This document shows, piece after piece, positions 17,265 to 24,947 of a DNA stretch of 64,000 nucleotides. The notes beneath the pieces are model-generated. The model saw nothing but the letters and a program-made list of their open reading frames with translations, had not been told where the DNA came from and ran no database searches. Position numbers and translations under genes: made by a program. The stretch's first letter is position 1, and the number at the start of each line of letters is the position of its first letter. The stretch covers positions 186,001-250,000 of the forward strand of contig NZ_JACSMA010000002.1 in the NCBI RefSeq assembly GCF_018618415.1. The letters are read 5' to 3'. Origin of the DNA: Exiguobacterium sp. s146 (lineage in GTDB: Bacteria > Bacillota > Bacilli > Exiguobacteriales > Exiguobacteriaceae).

Positions 17265-17846
17265 TTACGCGAACGTATCGTACAGCTGTTTCACGGCCTG
17301 TTCAGTTTGAATCGTCTTGCCGTACTCCATCATGACGTACGGGCTGACGGTCGTCGTCCGACCGTACTCCGACAAGATGGCGGCCAGACGCTCTTCCACG
17401 TCCGGTTTGAGCACCTCGACAAAATGCAGGTAGTACTTTCCCTCATAATGATAGAACGCCCCGCCCTGCTCGGTGTCTCGCATATGCGGGAACAAGCGAA
17501 TCGAGGCGTTGATGACGTCCTCGATATCGTCAAATTGATAAATCAAATGATGAATCACATCGATGGTGAGCCGAATCTCGACTTGTTCTTGATCCGATTC
17601 CGGTACGGGCGCATCGACTTTCTGAACGTCGATGACGAGCCCGTCACGGGGAAACATCGTCACGTTCAAGTCGACGGTCCCTTGCGGCATGAAGCCAAAC
17701 TCCGCTTCCGCCGTCTCGAGCAATTCCCGCCACAGGTCTTGACCGCTCTCCCCCACGATAGTATCGATGGCGATACCTCGGGTGGACAGGTCGCTCGCGG
17801 TCAAATATACCCTTAAATGTTCTTTTGTTTGTTTTTCAAATCTCAA
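17265..17846 (-). CDS. mecB: Adaptor protein of the MecA family (YpbH-like)
   Basis: MecA and YpbH (MecB) deliver substrates to the ClpCP protease. The 193-residue protein shows the family plan: an N-terminal substrate-binding region (EHLRVYLTASDLSTRGI), an acidic middle, and a C-terminal ClpC-binding part with DIEDVINASIRL and YYLHFV. Length and position near ypbB/recQ fit B. subtilis YpbH better than MecA. The start is a TTG at 17846 with GGAGG upstream. Whether it acts on ComK-like, Spx-like or other targets cannot be told from sequence. Confidence 0.82.
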   Translation of the reverse strand: MRFEKQTKEHLRVYLTASDLSTRGIAIDTIVGESGQDLWRELLETAEAEFGFMPQGTVDLNVTMFPRDGLVIDVQKVDAPVPESDQEQVEIRLTIDVIHHLIYQFDDIEDVINASIRLFPHMRDTEQGGAFYHYEGKYYLHFVEVLKPDVEERLAAILSEYGRTTTVSPYVMMEYGKTIQTEQAVKQLYDTFA

Positions 17847-17905
17847 ACGAAAACCTCCAAAGAATAATCGATCCTACTTTATAAGCTACTCCCGTTTGAG
17901 CGAGC

Positions 17906-17921
17906 TGTCAAATAGTTGACA
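17906..17921. repeat. Perfect palindrome at the carH-like stop, upstream of mecB
   Basis: TGTCAA, four bases, TTGACA: a perfect 6-4-6 inverted repeat that overlaps the stop codon of the upstream regulator gene and lies 60 bases before the mecB start. It could be an operator; the TTGACA half on the minus strand also resembles a -35, but no -10 lies at the right distance. Confidence 0.4.
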
Positions 17922-18765
17922 ACCACTCGGTCCATGCTTCGGGCGTATCCCCGAGGAAGGCCGATCCGAACTCGGACGCGTTCAAACTGACCGCATAACC
18001 ACCGGCCCCGATGACGAGGTTCGGGTGGTCGGCTTGAATGAACCGCATCGCGTCTTTCAGACCATCGAGGTGTTCCGTCAACGTACATGAGAAAATCAGG
18101 CATTTGGCATCGATATCGTGCAATGCCTCGTTCAAATCCTCTTTCGGGAATCCCGCGCCGAGGAAAATCACGTCATAACCATATTGACGCAAGTATAGCG
18201 TCACAAACAAGAGCCCAATCTCGTGCATCTCGCCTGGGGCACAGACACAAATGATGCGCGGCAAAAAAGGATTCATCGGCATTTGGAGCGAGAGCGTCGA
18301 TAGGCGGGCACGCAAAAAGGCCGTCGCAAAATGTTCGTGCGCGATCGTAATCGTCCCGTTCTCCCAACGTGTCCCGATTTCCATCAATAACGGACCGATG
18401 ATATCTTTCGTAACCTTTTCAAAACTAAACGTATTAAAGGCACGATTAATCAAATCGTGCGCCTTACGTTCATCAAATGAAAGTAATGCCTCGAGCAACC
18501 CGTCCATCAGCTCCTCGTCATACAGGCGGGCAGGCTTCGGCTTCGGGGCTTCATGTAGCTGATGAATCGCTTGGGACACGGTCAATCCTTCCCGTTGTTT
18601 TTCGACGACCCATTTGATCTTCTCGACGTCTTGGTCGGAATACAATCGATGACCCGAATCGGTCCGGCTCGGAACGATGAATTGATAGCGTCGTTCCCAC
18701 GCTCGGATTGTGGTCGGGTTGACTCCGGTGAGTGACGCGACCGTCTTGATAGAGTACTTCGGCAC
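17908..18765 (-). CDS. MerR/cobalamin-binding regulator of CarH/LitR type
   Basis: A 285-residue regulator with an N-terminal MerR winged helix (about residues 3-70; TVASLTGVNPTTIRAWERRY), a helical middle domain, and a C-terminal Rossmann B12-binding domain. It has the CarH light-sensing features: W134 followed after nine residues by E144-H145 (Wx9EH), and E179-M-H181-E-I-G (ExHxxG), whose histidine is the lower cobalamin ligand. In CarH the residue after the tryptophan is a histidine that ligates cobalt in the light state; here it is E135. Adenosylcobalamin-dependent DNA binding relieved by light is therefore plausible but not certain. The start is GTG at 18765 after AGGAGGGG. A repeat array lies upstream. 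Confidence 0.85.
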   Translation of the reverse strand: MPKYSIKTVASLTGVNPTTIRAWERRYQFIVPSRTDSGHRLYSDQDVEKIKWVVEKQREGLTVSQAIHQLHEAPKPKPARLYDEELMDGLLEALLSFDERKAHDLINRAFNTFSFEKVTKDIIGPLLMEIGTRWENGTITIAHEHFATAFLRARLSTLSLQMPMNPFLPRIICVCAPGEMHEIGLLFVTLYLRQYGYDVIFLGAGFPKEDLNEALHDIDAKCLIFSCTLTEHLDGLKDAMRFIQADHPNLVIGAGGYAVSLNASEFGSAFLGDTPEAWTEWLSTI

Positions 18766-18800
18766 AGCAGCCCCTCCTTTCCTACTAGTTCTTCTCTATC

Positions 18801-18806
18801 AGTATA
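18801..18806 (-). promoter_or_regulatory. Likely -10 of the CarH-like gene
   Basis: TATACT on the minus strand, 36 bases before the GTG. The -35 at a 17-base spacing is poor (AGGTAA at 18824-18829), as is common for regulated promoters. Confidence 0.45.
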
Positions 18807-18835
18807 GACCCATCTGTACGGCTTTACCTGTTTTA

Positions 18836-18881
18836 TTGTGCAAATCTTGTGAGAAATTGGTGAGATTGTGCATATTCACAA
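18836..18881. promoter_or_regulatory. Operator candidate: direct repeats at 11-bp spacing plus inverted repeat
   Basis: On the plus strand TTGTG begins at 18836 and 18847 and TGGTG at 18858, exactly 11 bases apart, each followed by a purine-rich stretch. A further TTGTG at 18866 pairs with CACAA at 18877-18881 as a 5-6-5 inverted repeat. Three 11-bp direct repeats are the known layout of the CarH operator in Thermus. It lies immediately upstream of the promoter of the CarH-like gene, so autoregulation is a reasonable inference. Confidence 0.5.
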
Positions 18882-18898
18882 GTCCATGAACCTATTCA

Positions 18899-18926
18899 TA
18901 AAAAAAATACGACGTTCGCGTCGTAT
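18899..18926 (-). terminator. Intrinsic terminator after the 67-residue membrane protein gene
   Basis: The stem ATACGACG/CGTCGTAT with loop CGAA is followed by a long T run on the minus strand, four bases beyond the stop codon. Confidence 0.88.
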
Positions 18927-18929
18927 TGT

Positions 18930-19133
18930 TTAGAAAAAGATGTCGTGACGACCTATATATAAAAATACAAGAATAATGGCAAACATCGTCAATGTCAGCA
19001 TCATGGCGAGCGGTCGCTTCAGCCAATTGTCGTTCAATTTCTCTTTTCGCTCATGCTCTTGCCGTTCAGCGCGAGATGGCAACGTGTCCACCACTTGTTC
19101 ACGAAGTGAGTCCGCTTGGTTCCGATGTCGCAA
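18930..19133 (-). CDS. Small single-pass membrane protein, possibly a shortened YpbE
   Basis: A 67-residue protein: a charged N-terminal half with TLPSRAERQEHERKEKLND, then one hydrophobic helix (MMLTLTMFAIILVFLYIG) and a five-residue tail. A TTG start at 19133 has AGGAGGG seven bases upstream, and a perfect terminator follows the stop, so the gene is real. In Bacillus the gene after recQ in this cluster is ypbE, a LysM protein with a similar cytoplasmic part and membrane helix. Here the extracellular LysM part is absent. The relation is inferred from position and the LPSR-type motif. Function unknown. Confidence 0.72.
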   Translation of the reverse strand: MRHRNQADSLREQVVDTLPSRAERQEHERKEKLNDNWLKRPLAMMLTLTMFAIILVFLYIGRHDIFF

Positions 19134-19174
19134 CGTGTGCCCTCCTTTACCTTTTTTATCATTTTACTATGATA

Positions 19175-20593
19175 TCAATCAAAGGAAAAGATACGAGCCA
19201 ACCGATGTTTCCAATCTGTCACATTTTTAGACACAAGTTGTTCCGACGGCGGGAAGTCGATTTCACCGCAGACATCACAACAATCGCTCTGCTTGACCGG
19301 CTGCTCCGAGAAATAATTCAACAAATAATCGCGCCGGCACGTCTTGATGAGGGCGTAGTCCATCATCTGCCCCAGTTGACGATACCGGGCCCGCTTTCTA
19401 TCTTTTACCCAATCCACCGCCTCGGCAAGCGTCCGCTCGGCAAGCATCTGATTCAGCAATCCCCAAACCGGGTCTTCCTCGTTCAACCGCAACAAGCGCG
19501 GCAATTGGGCCAGGCTCGTGCCATTGTCCCGTTCAAAATAGGCGAGTCGGATATCTTTGTCTTTCGGATATTGCTGGTCAATTAAGAATTGTTGAATCCG
19601 CTCATCCCCATCGGCGTATAACAAGACGGCGAAAGCCGGCTCTCCGTCACGGCCAGCGCGACCAATCTCTTGCATGTACGCCTCAAGCGTGGCCGGGATT
19701 TGATAATGGATGACGGAACGGACGTTATCTTTATTGACACCCATCCCGAACGCACTCGTGCACACCATGATTGCGACTTCATCACCTAAAAATTGCGACT
19801 GTACGAGGCGCCGGTCCTCGGTCGACATACCGCCGTGATAAAACAAGGCGTCATCGAGATGAAGGGCGAGCGCTTCGGCCTCACGTCGCGTCGCCGTATA
19901 GATGACGGCCGGTTTTGGCACGTCGTGGACGAGTTCGCTCAGACGGCGCATCTTATCTTCTGACCCGAGACGTTCCACGATAAGGCGAATCTCGGGACGG
20001 TTCGCCGAATGGACGAACTGTGCTGGCGAGAAGAGCGCCAGTTTCTCGACAATGTCTCGTTTCACCGTCTCCGGTGCGGTCGCCGTGACGGCCATACATT
20101 GCGGACTGCCAAGCTGTTTGCGCAGTTCACCGAGACGTGCATATTCCGGCCGGAACTCATGACCCCACTGCGAGATACAGTGCGCCTCGTCGACGACGAG
20201 CATTTGGATTTTGGTGCGCGCTAGCGCCCGTGTCACGTGCGGCACGGCAAGTTGCTCCGGCGACAAATACAAGAAGCGGTAGCGTTTCAAATGATTTAAA
20301 ATCTCTTGTTTCTCTTCGAGCGTCTCCATCGATGTCAATCGAGCGACCCCGCGTTCGCCGCGCTCACGGATATGAAGCATCTGATCCTCGATCAGGGACA
20401 AGAGCGGCGAGACGATGATCGTCAACCCGTCGTTCTTGATATAGGACGGGAGTTGGAACGTCAATGACTTGCCGGCCCCGGTCGGCATGATGGCGAGCAC
20501 GTCCTGCCCGTCGGCGACCGCATCGATCACTTCGCGCTGCCCCGGACGGAAACTGTCATAGCCGAACACCCGCTTCAACGTCTTCTCAAACAA
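19175..20593 (-). CDS. recS: RecQ-family ATP-dependent DNA helicase (RecS-like)
   Basis: A superfamily 2 helicase: motif 0 FRPGQREVI, Walker A MPTGAGKSLTFQLP, DEAH box VVDEAHCISQWGHEFRPEY, motif III AVTATA, motif V CTSAFGMGVNK and motif VI QEIGRAGRDG. A C-terminal zinc-binding set follows (CRRDYLLNYF, then CCDVCG). There is no HRDC domain, so at about 470 residues it matches the short RecS/YpbC form of Bacillus. The start may be GTG at 20602 or TTG at 20593; the TTG has GAGGTG six bases upstream. It overlaps ypbB slightly and is translated after it. Confidence 0.94.
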   Translation of the reverse strand: MFEKTLKRVFGYDSFRPGQREVIDAVADGQDVLAIMPTGAGKSLTFQLPSYIKNDGLTIIVSPLLSLIEDQMLHIRERGERGVARLTSMETLEEKQEILNHLKRYRFLYLSPEQLAVPHVTRALARTKIQMLVVDEAHCISQWGHEFRPEYARLGELRKQLGSPQCMAVTATAPETVKRDIVEKLALFSPAQFVHSANRPEIRLIVERLGSEDKMRRLSELVHDVPKPAVIYTATRREAEALALHLDDALFYHGGMSTEDRRLVQSQFLGDEVAIMVCTSAFGMGVNKDNVRSVIHYQIPATLEAYMQEIGRAGRDGEPAFAVLLYADGDERIQQFLIDQQYPKDKDIRLAYFERDNGTSLAQLPRLLRLNEEDPVWGLLNQMLAERTLAEAVDWVKDRKRARYRQLGQMMDYALIKTCRRDYLLNYFSEQPVKQSDCCDVCGEIDFPPSEQLVSKNVTDWKHRLARIFSFD

Positions 20594-21608
20594 ATGTCTC
20601 ACCTCGTTTCAATCGTGCGAACACCAATCGGATTTGATAATAACTGATTCCGTCGACTTGTTCAAAAATCGGTTTGAGCGCCCAGCTCGACTCGTCACGC
20701 AACTGCTCGACTTGCTGAATTTGCTCGAGCGGGACGAATTGATCGAGCGGGAATTCGTCCAAGTACATCGCCATCTCGACGACGTGATCCTCAATCGTGC
20801 TGGTACGTAACCGCCGCTGTGACTGGACTTGTTGGAACGAGCGGCCGGCCAAGAACTGTTCATACGAGCCCTGCGCCGACAACGTCATCCGATCGCTCGA
20901 TAAACCGTGGGCGAATCCTAACAGTTTCGCATCGCGTGGCAGTTTCCAGAGGAGCGCATTCCACCCGGCCAAGAAGTAGAGCCGGGCCGTCCGGGCGTCG
21001 ACGTCGAGAAGGGCCGCGATTTGCTCATACGTATACCCGGTCTCGAACGCTCCCGTGAACCGGTAAACAACGGCGGTCGCATACGGGTCGCCAATCTCTT
21101 CAAGCGCCGTCTCGAGCTCGTGGTGGAAACTTTGAATCAACGGTCGCCAGTCGCGCTCGGTCCGCACGATTTGCTTGACCCAACGTTCGGCCAAACGGTC
21201 GGCCTGGACCGGATAAAACGTTCGCTCATGCTCGCGCGACATGAACGTCTGCACGAACAGGCTGAGCCGTTTCCAAGTCATCGTCGTATAATCCCGATAC
21301 TCGCCGCCGAGACGGTCGAACAAGTCGCTGACGGCCTCGGGCGAAGCGAGCATCGCCCCGGCTTCGGTCAAGGTGAAACTCGAGCGGTTGAGCCAGCCTC
21401 GCTTCTCGAACGAGGCGAGCAATTTCTCATAGTCATACTTCGTGTAGGGGAACAAGCCAAAAATCGGTTCCAAATCATAAAAAAAGGCATCTTGCAGCGT
21501 CGTCGCCGATCGTTTACCGTTCAATACATGAAACAAACTGCGCTCGCTGCGTTCCCCTTTTAAGCGTTGGATGGATAACAACAATACCCCGTCCGCTAAA
21601 TGAACCAT
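20586..21608 (-). CDS. ypbB: YpbB-like protein, helicase partner of unknown role
   Basis: A 340-residue protein that in Bacillus and related genera lies directly before recQ and in front of the divergent ferredoxin gene, as here. The C-terminal region (about residues 255-330; RLRTSTIEDHVVEMAMYLDEFPLDQF) is the helix-turn-helix segment found next to RecQ-like helicases. The central part holds YTYEQIAALLDVDARTARLYF, another possible helix-turn-helix. It overlaps recQ by about eight bases, suggesting coupled translation and joint function. The ATG at 21608 follows AAGGAGGTG. No enzymatic motif is visible. Confidence 0.85.
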   Translation of the reverse strand: MVHLADGVLLLSIQRLKGERSERSLFHVLNGKRSATTLQDAFFYDLEPIFGLFPYTKYDYEKLLASFEKRGWLNRSSFTLTEAGAMLASPEAVSDLFDRLGGEYRDYTTMTWKRLSLFVQTFMSREHERTFYPVQADRLAERWVKQIVRTERDWRPLIQSFHHELETALEEIGDPYATAVVYRFTGAFETGYTYEQIAALLDVDARTARLYFLAGWNALLWKLPRDAKLLGFAHGLSSDRMTLSAQGSYEQFLAGRSFQQVQSQRRLRTSTIEDHVVEMAMYLDEFPLDQFVPLEQIQQVEQLRDESSWALKPIFEQVDGISYYQIRLVFARLKRGETFV

Positions 21609-21660
21609 CGTTCCACCTCCTTGTTAAAATTATGCTTCCAAAACGTTATTCGTTTCCTCA

Positions 21661-21689
21661 TTGAAATATTTGGGTATGTAGACTACAAT
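21661..21689 (+). promoter_or_regulatory. Sigma A promoter of fer
   Basis: TTGAAA at 21661-21666, a 17-base spacer and TACAAT at 21684-21689. Both hexamers match the consensus at five of six positions, and the start codon of fer is 61 bases further on. Confidence 0.75.
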
Positions 21690-21705
21690 TACTCATAGTC
21701 AGTAG

Positions 21706-21999
<294 letters not shown>

Positions 22000-22002
22000 G
22001 CG

Positions 22003-22039
22003 AGACATGTGTGCCATCTCGGCGCACATGTCTTTTTTT
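22003..22039 (+). terminator. Intrinsic terminator of fer
   Basis: A 13-bp stem (AGACATGTGTGCC with GGCGCACATGTCT, one G-U) is followed by T(7) on the plus strand. Its end overlaps the stop codon of the convergent nuclease gene. Confidence 0.88.
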
Positions 22040-22835
22040 ATCGTGTCGCTTTACGGAAACCGGCCTCCCGCGCCTCCGCTTCTGTACAGAACATCTCTTC
22101 CGGGTTCGTCCGCTCATAGCTCGCTCCGCCCGGAACATGATAGATCTTCTCTCCGTCACGATTGATATTCCCTTTTATGTCACACCCGTCTGTGTCTCGC
22201 TTCGGCTGGGCCGGCTCAGTCGCCTCGTGGTCGAAACCGTTGCCGGTCACATAGTCCTCTAGACTCCAAATCCCGAGCAACTCCTGACGCGCAGCCCGTT
22301 CGACGTCCCGGAACGCATCGATATGTTGCGTGTTCGGTGCGTACACATAGGCGACGCGCGCCAGCCCACGCCGTAACAATTCCTCGTTCAACATCGCATC
22401 GTCGTACCAGACATAGGCGAGTGTCCGTTGATAGCGATCATAGCGTCCGACGTCATACTCGAGCGTGATCGTATCCCCTTCTGGCAGCCAACGCTCGACG
22501 AACGCTTTTGCATCCTCCCCGAACGGTTGAACCGGCAGCGTCGGATGACTCGTCTCCGGCGTATCGACGAGCAAGAGACGAATCGATTCGGTCGCCCCGT
22601 TCTCAAACTCGACTTTGAGCGTGTCTCCGTCGATGACGCGATCGAGCGTGACCGTCTCGGTCTTGCCGAGCGGCTGTGCGACTTGTCTTGTGACCGATGC
22701 CGATGGAAAATCGCCCTCGAGTTCGACGAGCGATTCCGGCGGGTCGATTTGTTCAGCGAACCAGTCATCGACAGCGCAACCCGCGAGCGAGATGCTCAGC
22801 ACGACGGCGATCAGCAGTTGCCACCATTTTTTCAA
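22038..22835 (-). CDS. Thermonuclease-family lipoprotein with a C-terminal sunset-type domain
   Basis: A 265-residue exported nuclease. A lipoprotein signal ends in LAGC near residue 20. The staphylococcal nuclease domain follows (about residues 60-195): DRVIDGDTLKVEF, IRLLLVDTPET, FVERWLPEGDTITLEYD, RYDRYQRTLAYVW and NEELLRRGLARVAYV, with the catalytic arginine and acidic residues in place. The last 50 residues (GCDIKGNINRDGEKIYHVPG, then FCTEAEAREAGFR) form a small domain often called sunset, found after such nucleases. The frame opens at 23027, but TTG at 22835 has GAGGTGA five bases upstream. It probably degrades external DNA or RNA for nutrients. Confidence 0.85.
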   Translation of the reverse strand: MKKWWQLLIAVVLSISLAGCAVDDWFAEQIDPPESLVELEGDFPSASVTRQVAQPLGKTETVTLDRVIDGDTLKVEFENGATESIRLLLVDTPETSHPTLPVQPFGEDAKAFVERWLPEGDTITLEYDVGRYDRYQRTLAYVWYDDAMLNEELLRRGLARVAYVYAPNTQHIDAFRDVERAARQELLGIWSLEDYVTGNGFDHEATEPAQPKRDTDGCDIKGNINRDGEKIYHVPGGASYERTNPEEMFCTEAEAREAGFRKATR

Positions 22836-22861
22836 TTGTCTCACCTCTACACCAGTATAAC

Positions 22862-22897
22862 AAAAAAGGTTGTTTGACTTAAGCGTCAAACAACCTT
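22862..22897 (-). terminator. Intrinsic terminator of the nucleoside transporter operon
   Basis: A 13-bp perfect stem (22866-22878 with 22885-22897) has a six-base loop and T(6) after it on the minus strand, 29 bases beyond the nupQ stop. Confidence 0.9.
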
Positions 22898-22926
22898 GGT
22901 GAAATGGACATTTGTCCTTTTGATGA

Positions 22927-23886
22927 TTAGCGTTTCCCTTTAATATATGGGATACCGACCGATTTCGGTGCATCCGCACGTCCGACGACACCCGCGAGCG
23001 CGAGAATCGTGAGCGCATACGGCGCAATCAAGAGCAATACTTGTGGCACGTTGCTAATGATCGGCAAGTTACTACCGATAATCGACAACGCTTGGGCGAA
23101 ACCGAAGAAGAGACCGGCTCCGAGCGCGCCGAGCGGGTTCCACTTCCCGAAGATCATGGCGGCGATGGCCAAGAAACCTTGACCGACGATTGTCGTCCCA
23201 CTGAAGTTCGTCGTGACCGTGACGGCGTAGACCGCACCAGCGAGACCGCCGAACGCACCAGAGAGCATGACGCCCATGAAGCGCATTTTCGTGACGTTGA
23301 TTCCCATCGTGTCAGCCGCCATCGGGTGTTCCCCGACTGAACGGAGACGAAGGCCGAATGGCGTCTTGAAGATGACGAACCAGACGACGAACGCGAGCGC
23401 GATGGCGATGAACGACGTGTACTGAACGTTGATGAAGAACATGCGTAACACCGGGATATCCGATAAAATCGGCACGTTCTCTTTCGCGATCCGATACTCG
23501 ATGAAATCGGTCTGTCCTTTGTTATAGAGGACACGGACGACGAAGATGGCGAGACCGATCGCGAGCATGTTGATGGCGACCCCGAGCACCGTCTGGTCAG
23601 CACGCCAGAGAATGGCCGGCACTGCCAAGAAGAGCGAGAAGAGCGCACCGACGACCATGGCGACCAAGAGCGAGATCCAAGGACTGAGACCGCCGAGCCC
23701 CATGTTCGTCAACGTGAGCGTCGTGATAATCCCCGTCGCGGCACCGATGACCATGATGCCTTCTAAAGCGATGTTGACGACACCCGAGCGTTCACTGAAG
23801 ATGCCGCCGAGCGCAGCGATGATGAGTGGAGTCGCATAGGCCAACGCGACCGGAACGACGATATAGAGGACTTCTAAGAAGCTCAT
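22927..23886 (-). CDS. nupQ: Nucleoside ABC transporter permease NupQ-like
   Basis: A 319-residue inner-membrane permease of the BmpA-type nucleoside importer. It has about nine hydrophobic helices and the family motifs GGIFSERSGVVNIALEGIM near the N terminus, GLRLRSVGEHPMAADTMGI (the ATPase-contacting loop) and GFLAIAAMIFGKWNPLGAL. The ATG at 23886 overlaps the nupP stop by four bases. Together with nupP, nupO and the upstream lipoprotein it forms a complete importer. B. subtilis NupNOPQ takes up guanosine; the exact substrate here is not proven. Confidence 0.92.
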   Translation of the reverse strand: MSFLEVLYIVVPVALAYATPLIIAALGGIFSERSGVVNIALEGIMVIGAATGIITTLTLTNMGLGGLSPWISLLVAMVVGALFSLFLAVPAILWRADQTVLGVAINMLAIGLAIFVVRVLYNKGQTDFIEYRIAKENVPILSDIPVLRMFFINVQYTSFIAIALAFVVWFVIFKTPFGLRLRSVGEHPMAADTMGINVTKMRFMGVMLSGAFGGLAGAVYAVTVTTNFSGTTIVGQGFLAIAAMIFGKWNPLGALGAGLFFGFAQALSIIGSNLPIISNVPQVLLLIAPYALTILALAGVVGRADAPKSVGIPYIKGKR

Positions 23887-24947
23887 TTTTTCTCCACTCC
23901 TTTCTTACGATTTCCTTTGACTTTGTCAATCACGTAGTTGAACGCATAACCAGACGCCACGAAGATGACGATGGCGGCGATGATGACTTTGACGAGCTCA
24001 GACGGAATGTTGGCGCCGAGCTGCATCGCGAGTCCACCGATGTTGAGGCCGGCGAACAAGATGGCTGCCAAGACGACACCGATGGCCGTGTTCGCTCCGA
24101 GAAGGGCGACGGCAATCCCGTCGAATCCGACTCCGGTGAACGAAGCGCTGAGCGTCATGCCGTTGAACGTACCGAGGCCTTCCATCGCGCCGGCGAGTCC
24201 AGCGAACATACCTGAGATGACGAATGACAGGATGATGTTGCGATTGACGCTCATCCCTGCGTATTGTGACGCGTGTTTGTTGAAACCGACGGCACGGAGC
24301 TCATAGCCGAGCGTCGTCCGTTGCAAGATGTAGTAATAGACGATGGCCGCGAGCACGGCGATGAGGACACCCCAGTGCAAGCGCGAGAACTGTGTCATTT
24401 CTTGAAGCCACGGCGACGCGAGCGACGCCGACTCGTTGATTGACTCGGTCCGTTCATTCGTTACCCCGATGACGCTACGCAAAATCGCGTTCGTCGTATA
24501 AAGGGCGATATAGTTCATCATGATCGATGTGATAACTTCGTGGACGTGGAACTTGGCCTTCAAGAAACCAGGCACGAACGCCCAGAGCGCTGCTGCGAAC
24601 ATCGCCGCGAGAAGCGCGAGTGGAAGGTGGATGAACATCGGCAAATCGAAATTGATTCCGACGTAAACCGCTGCCACCCAACCGATTAGCACTTGACCTT
24701 CGACCCCGATGTTGAAGAGGCCGGTCCGGAACGCGAATGCGACCGCTAAACCTGAGAAGATGAGCGGCGCTGCGGCGCGTAGTGTTTCTCCGATTGCATA
24801 TGGGCTACCGACCATACCTTCGAACAATGACGAGAACCCTTGAACCGGGTCGTATCCGCCAATCAGCATGACGATTGCCCCGACGAGAAGTCCCATCAAA
24901 ATCGACAAGAGCGGGATGAGCAGTCGATTGAATCCTAGCTTATTCAT
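23883..24947 (-). CDS. nupP: Nucleoside ABC transporter permease NupP-like
   Basis: The second permease, 354 residues, with about ten hydrophobic segments. The family motifs GLAVAFAFRTGLFNIGVEGQ, VHEVITSIMMNYIAL and GYELRAVGFNKHASQYAGM are visible, the last being the coupling loop to the ATPase. It overlaps nupO upstream and nupQ downstream, each by four bases (ATGA), so the three genes are tightly coupled. It pairs with NupQ as the membrane channel. Confidence 0.92.
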   Translation of the reverse strand: MNKLGFNRLLIPLLSILMGLLVGAIVMLIGGYDPVQGFSSLFEGMVGSPYAIGETLRAAAPLIFSGLAVAFAFRTGLFNIGVEGQVLIGWVAAVYVGINFDLPMFIHLPLALLAAMFAAALWAFVPGFLKAKFHVHEVITSIMMNYIALYTTNAILRSVIGVTNERTESINESASLASPWLQEMTQFSRLHWGVLIAVLAAIVYYYILQRTTLGYELRAVGFNKHASQYAGMSVNRNIILSFVISGMFAGLAGAMEGLGTFNGMTLSASFTGVGFDGIAVALLGANTAIGVVLAAILFAGLNIGGLAMQLGANIPSELVKVIIAAIVIFVASGYAFNYVIDKVKGNRKKGVEKK

